Assembly: GCA_002361775.1 (NCBI GenBank)
Contig: DETV01000080.1
Location: forward strand, 1 to 63,893
Length of the DNA stretch: 63,893 nucleotides
Direction of reading: 5' to 3'
Source: Eubacterium sp. UBA3279
Lineage (GTDB): Bacteria; Bacillota; Clostridia; Lachnospirales; Lachnospiraceae
In this document: one piece after another, positions 1-7,487 of the stretch
Position numbering within the stretch: position 1 is the stretch's first letter
Layout of the letters: the number at the start of each line of letters is the position of its first letter
Program-made: the position numbers and the translations under genes
Notes under the pieces: generated by a model
Told to the model about the DNA's origin: nothing
The model's database searches: none
What the model saw: only the letters and a program-made list of their open reading frames with translations

Positions 1-73
1 TGTTAGCGTCGGGAGAAATTAGCCATTTAATGTCGGGAGAAACTGACCAATCTTAGTCGGCCAGAAACAACCA
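1..73. repeat. IS21 left end: inverted repeat and three 17-bp repeats
   Basis: After the TGTTAGCG tip, three related 17-base units begin at 9, 33 and 57, each of the form TCGGnnAGAAAnnnnCCA with 7-base spacers, giving an exact 24-base period. IS21 elements are known to carry multiple transposase-binding repeats at their ends; these are the likely IstA sites. Confidence 0.85.
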
Positions 74-94
74 ATGCATCAGCTTTTCCTTTCT

Positions 95-898
95 TTAATG
101 TTGTGCTTTAGGTAGCGCTGCCGGAGCACCAGCTGATAATGCTATCGTTTCGCAGTTTTTTCCACGGTAACTGTTTCCTTTGATCATGAATACTGTGGCA
201 TCATCAAATATACGGTCAAGGGCGCATAACAGGGAGGAATCCTTGTTGAAGAATTCTCCCCATTTATCCGGTCCTTTATTGCTTGTAAATATCATTGTAT
301 TTGGCCCTTCCTTATTGTATCTTCGGTCAATGACATCAAAAAACATTCGGGTGTTTTCTTTGTCAAAAACGCATCTGCCTATCTCATCAATGATCAGACA
401 AGATGGTTTTACCAGGCCATTTATGGTACTGCTTTCCCGGCCATACTTCCGGGCATCGGTCAAGCGTTGGTTTAATTCAGTTGCTTTTAAGAAATACGCT
501 TTCAGACCATTCTGGCAGCATTTGCGTCCATATGCCATCGCAAGATGTGTTTTTCCAACTCCCTGCGGGCCAATGAACGCAAGATTTTTATGTGCATAGA
601 GAGCCGAAAGGGACGGCAGGTTGCGCAGAGCATCTGTTTGTTTTCCATGAAGCTGCCCGAAATCAAAACTTTCAAAAGTTTTTGGCTCTTTTAATGGAAG
701 ACGGCTCAATCGGAGCAAAGTTGAAACAATGTTTTCTTTCTTCTTTTGCTGCAGATAAGCAAACATTTCAGCGACTATCCGTATATTTTCTTCACTATAT
801 TCATGTTCAACCGCGAGCTGTGCCATTTCCTGTGCATTCAGGTCAAGATTTAAATATTCAGCAGCATCCTGGATCTGCTCAAAAAATGAATTATTCAT
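95..898 (-). CDS. istB: IS21 helper ATPase IstB
   Basis: 267-residue AAA+ ATPase that assists the IstA transposase in target choice and strand transfer. The Walker A motif GPQGVGKTHLA lies near residues 109-119 and a Walker B-like LIIDEIG near 168-174, the usual IstB/DnaC-like layout. The longest frame starts at 943, but ATG at 898 is preferred because it overlaps the end of istA by 8 bases (GATGAATAA), the translational coupling typical of IS21, and leaves a normal IstB N-terminus. No lesion is visible. Codon use resembles the flanks, so recent arrival cannot be judged from composition. Confidence 0.93.
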   Translation of the reverse strand: MNNSFFEQIQDAAEYLNLDLNAQEMAQLAVEHEYSEENIRIVAEMFAYLQQKKKENIVSTLLRLSRLPLKEPKTFESFDFGQLHGKQTDALRNLPSLSALYAHKNLAFIGPQGVGKTHLAMAYGRKCCQNGLKAYFLKATELNQRLTDARKYGRESSTINGLVKPSCLIIDEIGRCVFDKENTRMFFDVIDRRYNKEGPNTMIFTSNKGPDKWGEFFNKDSSLLCALDRIFDDATVFMIKGNSYRGKNCETIALSAGAPAALPKAQH

Positions 899-2237
899 CC
901 CACAGTCCCTCCTCAAAGTTGAATTTACTAAAACCGGAATCATACGGAGGTGGATTAAGCTGTTGGATACGTATCTTTACCGGTGCAGTAGGACTTTCTT
1001 CCGGCTGTTCTGTAATATACTGGTCTTTGCAGAAGCTGTCCCGGCGGCTCCATGTAACATCATGCGACGTGAGTACTTTTGTCATTTTTGAGTCGTATAT
1101 GTAAAGTATGTAACCATCTCTTTTTACACGGCAGGTCTTTTCTGCGTACCAGTAAGGAACTCCAAAGCGGCGTCCTTCATAATGAACAAAACCATCAAAG
1201 GAAATCTTACGTTCCGGACACAAATAATACGATAATTCAATCGACTCCTCAAGTACAGAGGCATTTTTCATACAAAACATTGTATGTTTATCATTCGGAA
1301 TGCAGTCAACTGCACGGTGATAAATACTGTTCTGAGTGTTGCACCAGCGGATTGCTTCATAATTAAGATCCGTGATTTCACTGAAGACACGTCCCGGCAG
1401 GAAATTGTCTTTTACAAACCGTACCAAACGTTCGACCGAGCCCTTTGTAAATGGATGTCTTGGCTTGCAAAGTTTTGTTTCAAAGCCGAGATTCCCCATA
1501 AACAGTTCATAATCTTTCTGCCAGATGGGATGTCCCTGTTCATCACGCCGGATTACAACGCTTTTCATGTTATCTGTCAGGACATACTCAGGGATTCCCA
1601 TATATAAAAATGCATGGATCATTCCAATAAACAGATTCTCCTGTTTAGCATTTGGGAAAAACTCGATATATCTCTGTCCACAGCAATGGCAAATCATGGC
1701 AAAACAGGCAACTTTATAAGTGTTACCGGAAGCATTCTCCACTTCTACGAATCCCCAGTCCATCTGGTATGATTCTCCAGGTGCAGTATGGTAACGCTGC
1801 CCACGGCTGCCCTGAGAGACTACAAGCTGCCTTTTAGGTGGGACAAGTTCCTTATGATTGAAAATATACTCTTTAACGATGGTTAAGCCACCCTGGAAAC
1901 CATTCTCTTTTAATCTGTCATAGCAGACAGCAGAGTTGGTAATTCCTTTTCGGAGTAGTTCATCAATAATGCCTGAGAATCCTGTCAGAAGAGTGTGTTC
2001 GGCTTTCCGGCCGATGAGTGCATGTGGAAGGTCGATAAAGCCAGATTTTTTAATTCTCCGTAGTTTGGCTCGTGAAATCCCTGTCCTACGTTCTAACTCC
2101 GCAAGGTTGACTTTATCAGGATTAAATTTTTCTCTCTTTTCCCTCTTCATTTCATTGAGGGCATGTGCTATTATTTCAGTTAAGTCATTGTGTTTTTCTC
2201 CCATTGTGATTTCTGCTGATGCATTGGCATACATCAT
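891..2237 (-). CDS. istA: IS21 transposase IstA (DDE integrase core)
   Basis: 448-residue transposase that cuts and joins the IS ends. It has an N-terminal helix-turn-helix (ELERRTGISRAKLRRIKKSG, about residues 48-67), a retroviral-integrase-type core with catalytic acidic residues in QMDWG, VLTDN and KGSVER, and a C-terminal beta-rich region. No strong ribosome site precedes ATG 2237; the ATG at 2204 is an alternative start. The stop overlaps the istB start. Length and motifs are complete, so the protein is probably active. Confidence 0.93.
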   Translation of the reverse strand: MMYANASAEITMGEKHNDLTEIIAHALNEMKREKREKFNPDKVNLAELERRTGISRAKLRRIKKSGFIDLPHALIGRKAEHTLLTGFSGIIDELLRKGITNSAVCYDRLKENGFQGGLTIVKEYIFNHKELVPPKRQLVVSQGSRGQRYHTAPGESYQMDWGFVEVENASGNTYKVACFAMICHCCGQRYIEFFPNAKQENLFIGMIHAFLYMGIPEYVLTDNMKSVVIRRDEQGHPIWQKDYELFMGNLGFETKLCKPRHPFTKGSVERLVRFVKDNFLPGRVFSEITDLNYEAIRWCNTQNSIYHRAVDCIPNDKHTMFCMKNASVLEESIELSYYLCPERKISFDGFVHYEGRRFGVPYWYAEKTCRVKRDGYILYIYDSKMTKVLTSHDVTWSRRDSFCKDQYITEQPEESPTAPVKIRIQQLNPPPYDSGFSKFNFEEGLWDE

Positions 2238-2263
2238 TTTAGAACACGAAAAGAAAAATACAA

Positions 2264-2336
2264 TGGCTTTTTCTGTCCGGCTAAAAATGGTTAATTCTAT
2301 GCGACTCTGGGTGGTCGATTCTACCCGACGCTAACA
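2264..2336. repeat. IS21 right end: inverted repeat and three 17-bp repeats
   Basis: Read on the minus strand from 2336, the tip TGTTAGCG is followed by three 17-base units starting at 2328, 2304 and 2280, the same 24-base period as the left end. They resemble the left units but are more diverged (TCGGGTAGAATCGACCA, TCGCATAGAATTAACCA, CCGGACAGAAAAAGCCA). Confidence 0.85.
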
Positions 2337-2500
2337 ATGGGAAGCATCTTTCAGAATTCAAAAGAAGTATTGAATCCAAAGTTGGATATGAAAGGATTCA
2401 GCTTGTGACGATTAGCAGACCTTCTGCCTATGGTGAGTACGAACCATATCATTTTGTTGATACAGAAGAGGAATTTGCACACGCAATTGAAGCAATGTAA
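2337..2500 (+). pseudogene. 3' remnant of a small gene interrupted by the IS
   Basis: An open frame begins directly after the IS end with GKHLSEFKRSIESK, continues through VTISRPSAYGEYEPY and FVDTEEEFAHAIEAM, and stops at 2498-2500. It has no start or ribosome site, so it is the C-terminal 53 or so residues of a gene whose 5' part lies left of the window, across the element. It resembles a small uncharacterised Firmicute family (possibly DUF6718; recalled, not searched). A terminator hairpin follows at 2522, which fits the true end of a transcription unit. Confidence 0.75.
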
Positions 2501-2521
2501 AAAAGATAGAGGTTAATTGCA

Positions 2522-2557
2522 GCAGTCATGTGTTTATCGCACATGGCTGTTTTCTAT
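2522..2557 (+). terminator. Rho-independent terminator after the interrupted gene
   Basis: CAGTCATGTG and CACATGGCTG form a 10-bp stem with one wobble pair and a 7-base loop, followed by TTTTCTATTT. Further on, an open stretch encoding NPYCEWTIWQKLN (about 2580-2618) has no start and may be another remnant; I do not call it a gene. Confidence 0.7.
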
Positions 2558-2644
2558 TTAAAACAGTTGTCCCTGATGACAATCCTTATTGCGAGTGGAC
2601 AATTTGGCAAAAGCTAAACACTAAAAAAAATAGTGAAAATCCAA

Positions 2645-2673
2645 TTGAAATCGGAAACATTAAGTGATATAAT
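2645..2673 (+). promoter_or_regulatory. Sigma-A type promoter of the HTH/RhuM-Fic operon
   Basis: TTGAAA (2645-2650), 17 bases, TATAAT (2668-2673), 32 bases before the first start codon. The sequence around the -10 (GACCACACAATGAGTGGT, 2674-2691) holds an inverted repeat, ACCAC/GTGGT, that could be an autoregulatory operator. Confidence 0.75.
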
Positions 2674-2705
2674 GACCACACAATGAGTGGTAAAAGGAGA
2701 GAATA

Positions 2706-2945
2706 ATGGAAAACAAGGAAAATATTGAAAAGCAGATTCGTACATTAAAAGGAATTCGTGAGATGTTAGATATGAACAGGACAGAATTTTCAAAATATAT
2801 GGAGATTCCTTTAAGAACATTAGAAGAGTGGGAGGCAGGAAGAAGAAAAATGCCGGATTATGTTCTCAGATTAATTGCATATTATGTGAAGATGCAACAG
2901 GTATTGAGCGAAAAAGGAATAGAACTGGAGGAAGAGCATGAATAA
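2706..2945 (+). CDS. Small helix-turn-helix protein, probable antitoxin/repressor
   Basis: 79 residues; ribosome site AAAGGAGAG just upstream. Helices around residues 22-50 (EFSKYMEIPLRTLEEWEAGR) match an Xre/Cro-like helix-turn-helix of the type found in many small Lachnospiraceae proteins; the rest is a short helical tail. It overlaps the next gene by 8 bases (CATGAATAA), so the two are co-translated. A small DNA-binding protein placed first and overlapping a Fic-domain gene suggests an antitoxin that also represses its operon. This role is inferred from gene order; the sequence has no obvious Fic-inhibitory helix motif. Confidence 0.8.
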   Translation: MENKENIEKQIRTLKGIREMLDMNRTEFSKYMEIPLRTLEEWEAGRRKMPDYVLRLIAYYVKMQQVLSEKGIELEEEHE

Positions 2946-3882
2946 AAATGAAATTGTAATATTTGAAACAGAAGATAAAATGATAACAATTCCTGTGGCG
3001 GTAGATCAAGAGACAGTTTGGCTAAATCGTAATCAGATGGCTGAACTTTTTGATAGAGATATAAAAACCATTGGTAAACATATTAATAATGCCTTAAAAG
3101 AAGAATTGGAAGATCAAGTGGTAGTCGCAAAATTTGCGACTACCACTCAACATGGTGCTATCGAAGGAAAAACACAAACACATATGACAGAGTATTATAG
3201 CCTGGATGTCATCATTTCTGTTGGTTATCGTGTAAAATCAAAGCGAGGTGTTGAATTCCGCCGTTGGGCAAATTCCGTTCTTAAGCAATACATATTGAAA
3301 GGCTACGCAGTAAACGATAATCGTATCAAACAGTTAGGCGAGGTGATACGGATTATGAAACGGACTGAAAATGAATTGGACAGCAGACAGGTTCTTTCTG
3401 TAATAGAAAAATATAGTAGTGCATTAGATTTGCTGGATTCTTATGATCATCAGAATATGACGCGTCCAGAGGGAAATCCTGCGATATATGTTCTTTCCTA
3501 TGAGGAGTGTATGGATGTGATTCAGAGTATGCGCTTCGGGGATGAATCAGATTTGTTTGGAAAAGAAAAGGATGATTCTTTCAAAGGCAGTATTGGAAAT
3601 ATTTATCAGTCATTTGGAGGAACAGACATCTATGAGTCTTTGGAAGAGAAAGCTGCAAATCTGTTGTATTTTGTAACTAAGAACCACAGCTTTTTCGATG
3701 GAAATAAAAGAATTGCTGCGACAATGTTTCTTTATTTTCTTGATAAAAATGAGGCTTTATTTATAGATGGACAAAAGAAAATAGAAGATGCTACTTTAGT
3801 AGCGCTAACAATTATGATTGCAGAATCCAGGCCGGAAGAAAAGGAAATGATGATCAGTGTGATTATGAATTGTATGTTGTAG
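2938..3882 (+). CDS. RhuM-family protein with C-terminal Fic/Doc domain
   Basis: 314 residues. The N-terminal half (about residues 5-125) is a RhuM-type region with the conserved stretches WLNRNQMAELF, KHINNALKEEL and ISVGYRVKSKRGVEFRRWA. The C-terminal half has the Fic/Doc active-site loop HSFFDGNKR at 250-258, the pattern of Doc kinases and related AMP-transferases. Fic/Doc enzymes modify target proteins with phosphate or nucleotide groups and often act as toxins. Co-translation with the upstream HTH protein supports a toxin-antitoxin module. An alternative is a phage-defence or virulence-associated regulator, as RhuM proteins are poorly understood. The gene looks intact. Confidence 0.88.
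   Translation: MNKNEIVIFETEDKMITIPVAVDQETVWLNRNQMAELFDRDIKTIGKHINNALKEELEDQVVVAKFATTTQHGAIEGKTQTHMTEYYSLDVIISVGYRVKSKRGVEFRRWANSVLKQYILKGYAVNDNRIKQLGEVIRIMKRTENELDSRQVLSVIEKYSSALDLLDSYDHQNMTRPEGNPAIYVLSYEECMDVIQSMRFGDESDLFGKEKDDSFKGSIGNIYQSFGGTDIYESLEEKAANLLYFVTKNHSFFDGNKRIAATMFLYFLDKNEALFIDGQKKIEDATLVALTIMIAESRPEEKEMMISVIMNCML
3118..3146. repeat. Perfect 29-bp palindrome inside the rhuM-fic gene
   Basis: GTGGTAGTCGCAAA and TTTGCGACTACCAC are perfect 14-base inverted arms separated by one base. It encodes VVVAKFATT, a conserved RhuM segment, yet the codon choice makes both arms match exactly. Confidence 0.9.
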
Positions 3883-4041
3883 TAGTTGAACTGAGTCTGA
3901 AAACGGTTGTATTATGTAGACGTTGCAAGTTTATTTATAAAAGTCTCCTTATTGTGAGGGGTTAATTTTTGCTAGCTGTAAAATTTTGAGTGTCTATGTT
4001 ATAATATGTAAGGAACCTTGAAGTTAACAAGGTAAATAAAA

Positions 4042-4322
4042 ATGGATAAAGAAAAAATCAGAAAGTTGCATTTAGTTTTATATGGACTTGCAATCTCAGT
4101 AAGTATTTTCGCATTGCATACATTCATCTTTGTTTTTGATAATGGTATAGGTTGGAAAAGTCTTTGATTATTATTGCTTTGGGGTGGCTTATATCAGCTA
4201 TTTCTGGTTTGTTAAAAATTTTAGAGAAAGAGAAATAAAACAATGATGCTATGATATTTGTAGGTGCAGCAATTTTTGTCTATGTAGTTACAGGATATAA
4301 TTTGATAAGTAGAGTTATGTAA
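4042..4322 (+). pseudogene. Decayed small membrane protein gene
   Basis: ATG 4042 opens MDKEKIRKLHLVLYGLAIS, a hydrophobic segment that reaches NGIGWKSL and stops at 4165. A one-base shift restores SLIIIALGWLISAISGLLK up to a stop at 4236, and after that stop the same frame continues with MIFVGAAIFVYVVTGYNLIS to 4322. Together these would give a protein of roughly 95 residues with three membrane spans, so one frameshift and one nonsense codon are the simplest reading. Two separate small proteins are also possible. TATAAT-like sequence lies upstream near 4000. Function unknown. Confidence 0.55.
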
Positions 4323-4326
4323 AATC

Positions 4327-4653
4327 AAGTTTCAAGAATCAAATAATAGTGATACAAGATTTGATGGAAAGGCGGTAGAGGACGTGATAAACGAAGCGGT
4401 ATTAAGCAATGACAAAGAATTTACTTCTTTTATGTTTAATGGGCATAATATACGTTTTAAAACATCTCCAAGATTGGAATGATATACGAAAGTAGTTGAA
4501 TGGGATCATGGTTATATTGTTGTTATGGCGAAATATGAAGGATGCGATGAGGAAGAAGAATATATTGATTTAATTCCAATTCTTGATAATTTGTATATTA
4601 ATGTGGAAGAATTTTTGAAGCCGATTCAGAAAGTGAGGATTGAAAATGAATGA
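4327..4653 (+). pseudogene. Hypothetical protein gene with in-frame stop
   Basis: One reading frame runs through FQESNNSDTRFDGKAVEDVI, MFNGHNIRFKTSPRLE, a TGA at 4480-4482, then YTKVVEWDHGYIVVMAKYEG and YIDLIPILDNLYINVEEFLK to a stop at 4651-4653. No convincing start codon remains. About 108 residues would be encoded. The acidic character and its place beside a small membrane protein recall immunity-protein genes, but I do not recognise the family and this is only a suggestion. A single nonsense codon could be recent. Confidence 0.6.
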
Positions 4654-4725
4654 GAAATTATCCGAAACAAAGGGCTGCAGAAATGGTGAGCAACTGTCAG
4701 TTGACACATTTCTAAGTGTAAATGG

Positions 4726-4754
4726 TTGTCTGCAACCGATAAATCTGTTATGTT
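4726..4754 (+). promoter_or_regulatory. Promoter of the membrane-bound Xre regulator
   Basis: TTGTCT (4726-4731), 17 bases, TATGTT (4749-4754), 45 bases before ATG 4800. A small inverted repeat GGTTGTCTGCAACC (4724-4737) overlaps the -35 and could be an operator. Confidence 0.55.
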
Positions 4755-4799
4755 AAAAGTGCTTAAGCAAAAAGAAAATTGTCTTAAGGAGGTTTGAAC

Positions 4800-5813
4800 A
4801 TGATTTTAGCAGACAAAATTACTGATTTACGGAAGAAGAACGGATGGTCACAGGAAGAACTTGCAAACCAGCTTGGAGTTTCCCGTCAGGCAGTTTCGAA
4901 ATGGGAAAGCTCTTCATCTGTTCCTGATTTAGATAAGATAATAAAAATGAGCAACATTTTTGAGGTTAGCACAGATTATCTGTTGAAAGATTCGATTGAA
5001 GAAGAAAACAGAGAATTATTGGAGAATAAGACAGCAGATTCGGGATCAGATGAAGAAAATATACAGGTGGTTTCCATGGAAACTGCAAATGCTTATTTGC
5101 AGCTTTTGCGAAATGTAGCTTCTAAAATTGCTTTGGGAGTATCGCTTTGTATTCTGTCACCAGTATGTCTGATTGGACTTGCGGGTTTGTCAGATAAAGA
5201 GGGAGACTATATTATTTCTGAGGCGGCGGCAGTCAGTATTGGAATGACAATGCTTTTACTTTTGGTCGCATCGGCAGTGGCAATCTTTTTGATTAATGGA
5301 AGAAAAATGGAAGAATATGAGTTCCTTGAAAAAGAACCTGTGGAGTTGGCTTATGGAGTAAAGGGATTGGTAGAAAAAGAAAAATTTGGGTATGAAGCTG
5401 AACACAGTAGAAATCTTGTGCTGGGGATAGTGATCTGCATTCTCAGCGCAGTTCCTATTATGATATTGGCAGTATCGGATGACAAGGGAATGCTAGCCAT
5501 ACTTGGTGTGGATCTTTGTCTTATTTTGGTGGCAGTAGGAGTGTATTTGCTTGTCTCTACAGGAATTTTATATGGTGGATTTCAGAAACTGCTGGAAGAA
5601 GGAGATTACACAAGACGTCAGAAAATTGAAAACAAGAGAAATGATGTGATTGATAAAATATACTGGTGTCTGGTCACTGCCATTTACCTCGCATGGAGTT
5701 TTATCACGATGGAGTGGGAGAGAACATGGATCATCTGGCCGGTTACCGGAGTGTTTTATGGAGTGGTTATTGGAATCAGTTCTGTGGTCAGAAATTATCA
5801 TCGTGAAAAATAG
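4800..5813 (+). CDS. Xre-family regulator with membrane-spanning C-terminus
   Basis: 337 residues. ATG 4800 sits 7 bases after AAGGAGG and is preferred to the in-frame TTG at 4794. Residues 5-60 form a classic helix-turn-helix (WSQEELANQLGVSRQAVSKW) with the DYLL ending of SinR-like domains. The remainder is hydrophobic with about six membrane spans (for example AVSIGMTMLLLLVASAVAIF and GVDLCLILVAVGVYLLVS) and a charged loop between the second and third. Such proteins hold a DNA-binding domain at the membrane and usually control adjacent stress or transporter genes; the target here is unknown. A terminator follows at 5847. Confidence 0.88.
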   Translation: MILADKITDLRKKNGWSQEELANQLGVSRQAVSKWESSSSVPDLDKIIKMSNIFEVSTDYLLKDSIEEENRELLENKTADSGSDEENIQVVSMETANAYLQLLRNVASKIALGVSLCILSPVCLIGLAGLSDKEGDYIISEAAAVSIGMTMLLLLVASAVAIFLINGRKMEEYEFLEKEPVELAYGVKGLVEKEKFGYEAEHSRNLVLGIVICILSAVPIMILAVSDDKGMLAILGVDLCLILVAVGVYLLVSTGILYGGFQKLLEEGDYTRRQKIENKRNDVIDKIYWCLVTAIYLAWSFITMEWERTWIIWPVTGVFYGVVIGISSVVRNYHREK

Positions 5814-5846
5814 AGAAGAGAAAATGAAATGGTTAGCAAATAATCA

Positions 5847-5885
5847 GGCGATACAAAGAAATATGTTGTATCGTCTGTTTTTATA
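5847..5885 (+). terminator. Terminator after the Xre membrane regulator
   Basis: GGCGATACAA and TTGTATCGTC pair over 10 bp with one wobble, loop of 9, followed by TGTTTTTAT. Confidence 0.75.
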
Positions 5886-5963
5886 CGGTAAAATATTACT
5901 ATTCACAGTTCAAAAAGTTGAAAAGGTAAAGGGAATATAATGAATGTAGGTTAGGAGAAACGA

Positions 5964-6467
5964 ATGAAAATAGAGGAAATTTCAACAAAATATAGTGTGC
6001 GCAGGATGGAGCAGGAGGATGTGGATATTATTTATGAGTTATCGGTGAGAAATCCGATGTTTTTTCAATATTGTCCTCCGGATATAACAAGAGACAGTAT
6101 TCTTTCAGATATGAAAGCCCTGCCCCCTCATTGTACATATGAAATGAAGTATTATATGGGTTTTTTTGAGAAAGACAAATTAATTGCGATTATGGATTTG
6201 GTAGCGGGATATCCCCGGGCAGATGTGGTCTATATTGGATTGTTTATGGTAAATAAAGAGGTACAGGGAAAAGGGATAGGCTCTGAGATTATCAGAGAAA
6301 GCTTACAATATTTGAAAAAATGTAATTTCAGTTCAGTTCAACTGGCATATGCAAAAGGAAATCCGCAAAGCGAAGCATTCTGGAAAAAGAATGGGTTTAC
6401 AGCCACAGGGAAAGAGACAGATAACGGAGATTATTTTGCTGTGAGTATGGAAAGATATTTACAGTGA
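5964..6467 (+). CDS. GNAT-family N-acetyltransferase
   Basis: 167 residues; TAGGAGAAACG precedes the ATG. The acetyl-CoA binding signature VQGKGIGSEIIRESL (about residues 106-120) and the C-terminal PQSEAFWKKNGF motif identify a GNAT acetyltransferase, which moves an acetyl group from acetyl-CoA to an amine. The substrate cannot be told. It opens a run of related genes (Nudix-GNAT fusion, GNAT remnant, methyltransferases, another GNAT), each with its own ribosome site and all on the plus strand, so co-transcription is likely at least to the next gene (35-base gap). Confidence 0.88.
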   Translation: MKIEEISTKYSVRRMEQEDVDIIYELSVRNPMFFQYCPPDITRDSILSDMKALPPHCTYEMKYYMGFFEKDKLIAIMDLVAGYPRADVVYIGLFMVNKEVQGKGIGSEIIRESLQYLKKCNFSSVQLAYAKGNPQSEAFWKKNGFTATGKETDNGDYFAVSMERYLQ

Positions 6468-6502
6468 ATTTCCGGGAAAAATGACTATGAGGAGGGATAA
6501 AG

Positions 6503-7486
6503 TTGATTGAAGTTAAATTTTATGATTCTGTAGATGACAATTTATTAGATTTTGCTGTTATTATTTCAAAAACAAATGGGAAATGGGTATTTTGTAAACA
6601 TAAAGAGAGAAATACGTTTGAAATACCGGGTGGTCATCGAGAAAAGGGAGAATCCATTATAGATGCAGCAAAAAGAGAATTAAGAGAAGAAACAGGGGCA
6701 GTTGATTTTACGATTCAGCCTGTTTGTGCGTATTCAGTAAAAGGGAAAACCACCATAAATAAAACTGAGGAAGAAGAAACATTTGGAATTCTTTATGTGG
6801 CAGATATTTTTTCTTTTGAAGAAATACACAGTGAGATGGAAAAAATCATTTTGAGTGATAAACTGATAGAAAACTGGACGTATCCTCTCATTCAGCCTCG
6901 ATTAATGGAAGAAGCTGCAAGAAGAGGTTATGTGAGTGTTATTGGAAAAAAAGATGGCTTTTCCATACGGTTGGCGAAAGCAGAGGATATGACAGATTAT
7001 TATGAACAAAATTACTGTCCTTTAGATAAGGAAGTGGCAAGATTAACAGGATGTAAGGAAACATTTACAAAAGAAGAAGTGTTTTCATTTTTTCAGAAGT
7101 CACTGGAGGATAAAAACAGATTTTTCTTTTTGATAACCGCACCTGATGGGAGAATTATCGGAGAAAGTGTAATCAATGAAATTGACTGGGAGTTGGGTTG
7201 TGGAAATTTCCGCATTGGTATTTTTCAGAAAAATGTGAGAGGAAAAGGTATTGGGACCTGGGCTACAGAGGCAACACGTGATTTCGCATTTGAACAATTG
7301 AAGCTTCATCGGTTGGAATTGGATGTTTATTCGTTTAATCCAGTAGGAGAGAAGACATATTTGAAAGCCGGATTTAAGCGAGAGGGAGTTTTACGGGATG
7401 CTGTGATGGATGGAGAGCAATACGCAGATGATATTTTGATGGCAATTTTAGAAGAGGACTGGAAACAATTAAAAGCAGGAAAATAA
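6503..7486 (+). CDS. Nudix hydrolase fused to GNAT acetyltransferase
   Basis: 327 residues with TTG start, 6 bases after GAGGAGGG; no better ATG exists. Residues 1-140 are a Nudix domain with the box GGHREKGE...RELREETG at 43-65, which hydrolyses nucleoside diphosphate-linked substrates. Residues about 152-320 are a complete RimJ/RimL-type GNAT domain (VRGKGIGTWATEATRDFAF, then FNPVGEKTYLKAGFKREGVL). The two domains are joined without a stop, so one bifunctional protein is expected. The gene ends 1 base before the next start. Substrates are unknown. Confidence 0.88.
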   Translation: MIEVKFYDSVDDNLLDFAVIISKTNGKWVFCKHKERNTFEIPGGHREKGESIIDAAKRELREETGAVDFTIQPVCAYSVKGKTTINKTEEEETFGILYVADIFSFEEIHSEMEKIILSDKLIENWTYPLIQPRLMEEAARRGYVSVIGKKDGFSIRLAKAEDMTDYYEQNYCPLDKEVARLTGCKETFTKEEVFSFFQKSLEDKNRFFFLITAPDGRIIGESVINEIDWELGCGNFRIGIFQKNVRGKGIGTWATEATRDFAFEQLKLHRLELDVYSFNPVGEKTYLKAGFKREGVLRDAVMDGEQYADDILMAILEEDWKQLKAGK

Positions 7487-7487
7487 T

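Larger units (their letters stand above)
1..2336 (-). mobile_element. IS21-family insertion sequence, complete
   Basis: The element carries istA and istB in overlapping frames on the minus strand and is bounded by terminal inverted repeats: TGTTAGCGTCGGG at 1-13 and its reverse complement at 2324-2336. Behind each tip lie three related 17-base repeats at a 24-base period. The element is about 2.3 kb, normal for IS21. Its left tip is the first base of the window, so the left target copy and any target duplication cannot be seen. To the right, an open frame without its 5' part begins at once, so the element landed inside a gene. Both genes look intact. Confidence 0.93.

Noticed and set aside
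2337..3882. Prophage origin of the HTH/RhuM-Fic region
   Set aside because: No integrase, capsid, terminase or other phage genes are nearby.
4646..4756. 36-codon frame MNEKLSETKGCRNGEQ... after the immunity-like pseudogene
   Set aside because: It overlaps the end of that frame and the promoter of the Xre gene; the ribosome site is weak.
5824..5940. 38-codon frame after the membrane-bound Xre gene
   Set aside because: It contains the terminator hairpin at 5847 and has no recognisable protein features.
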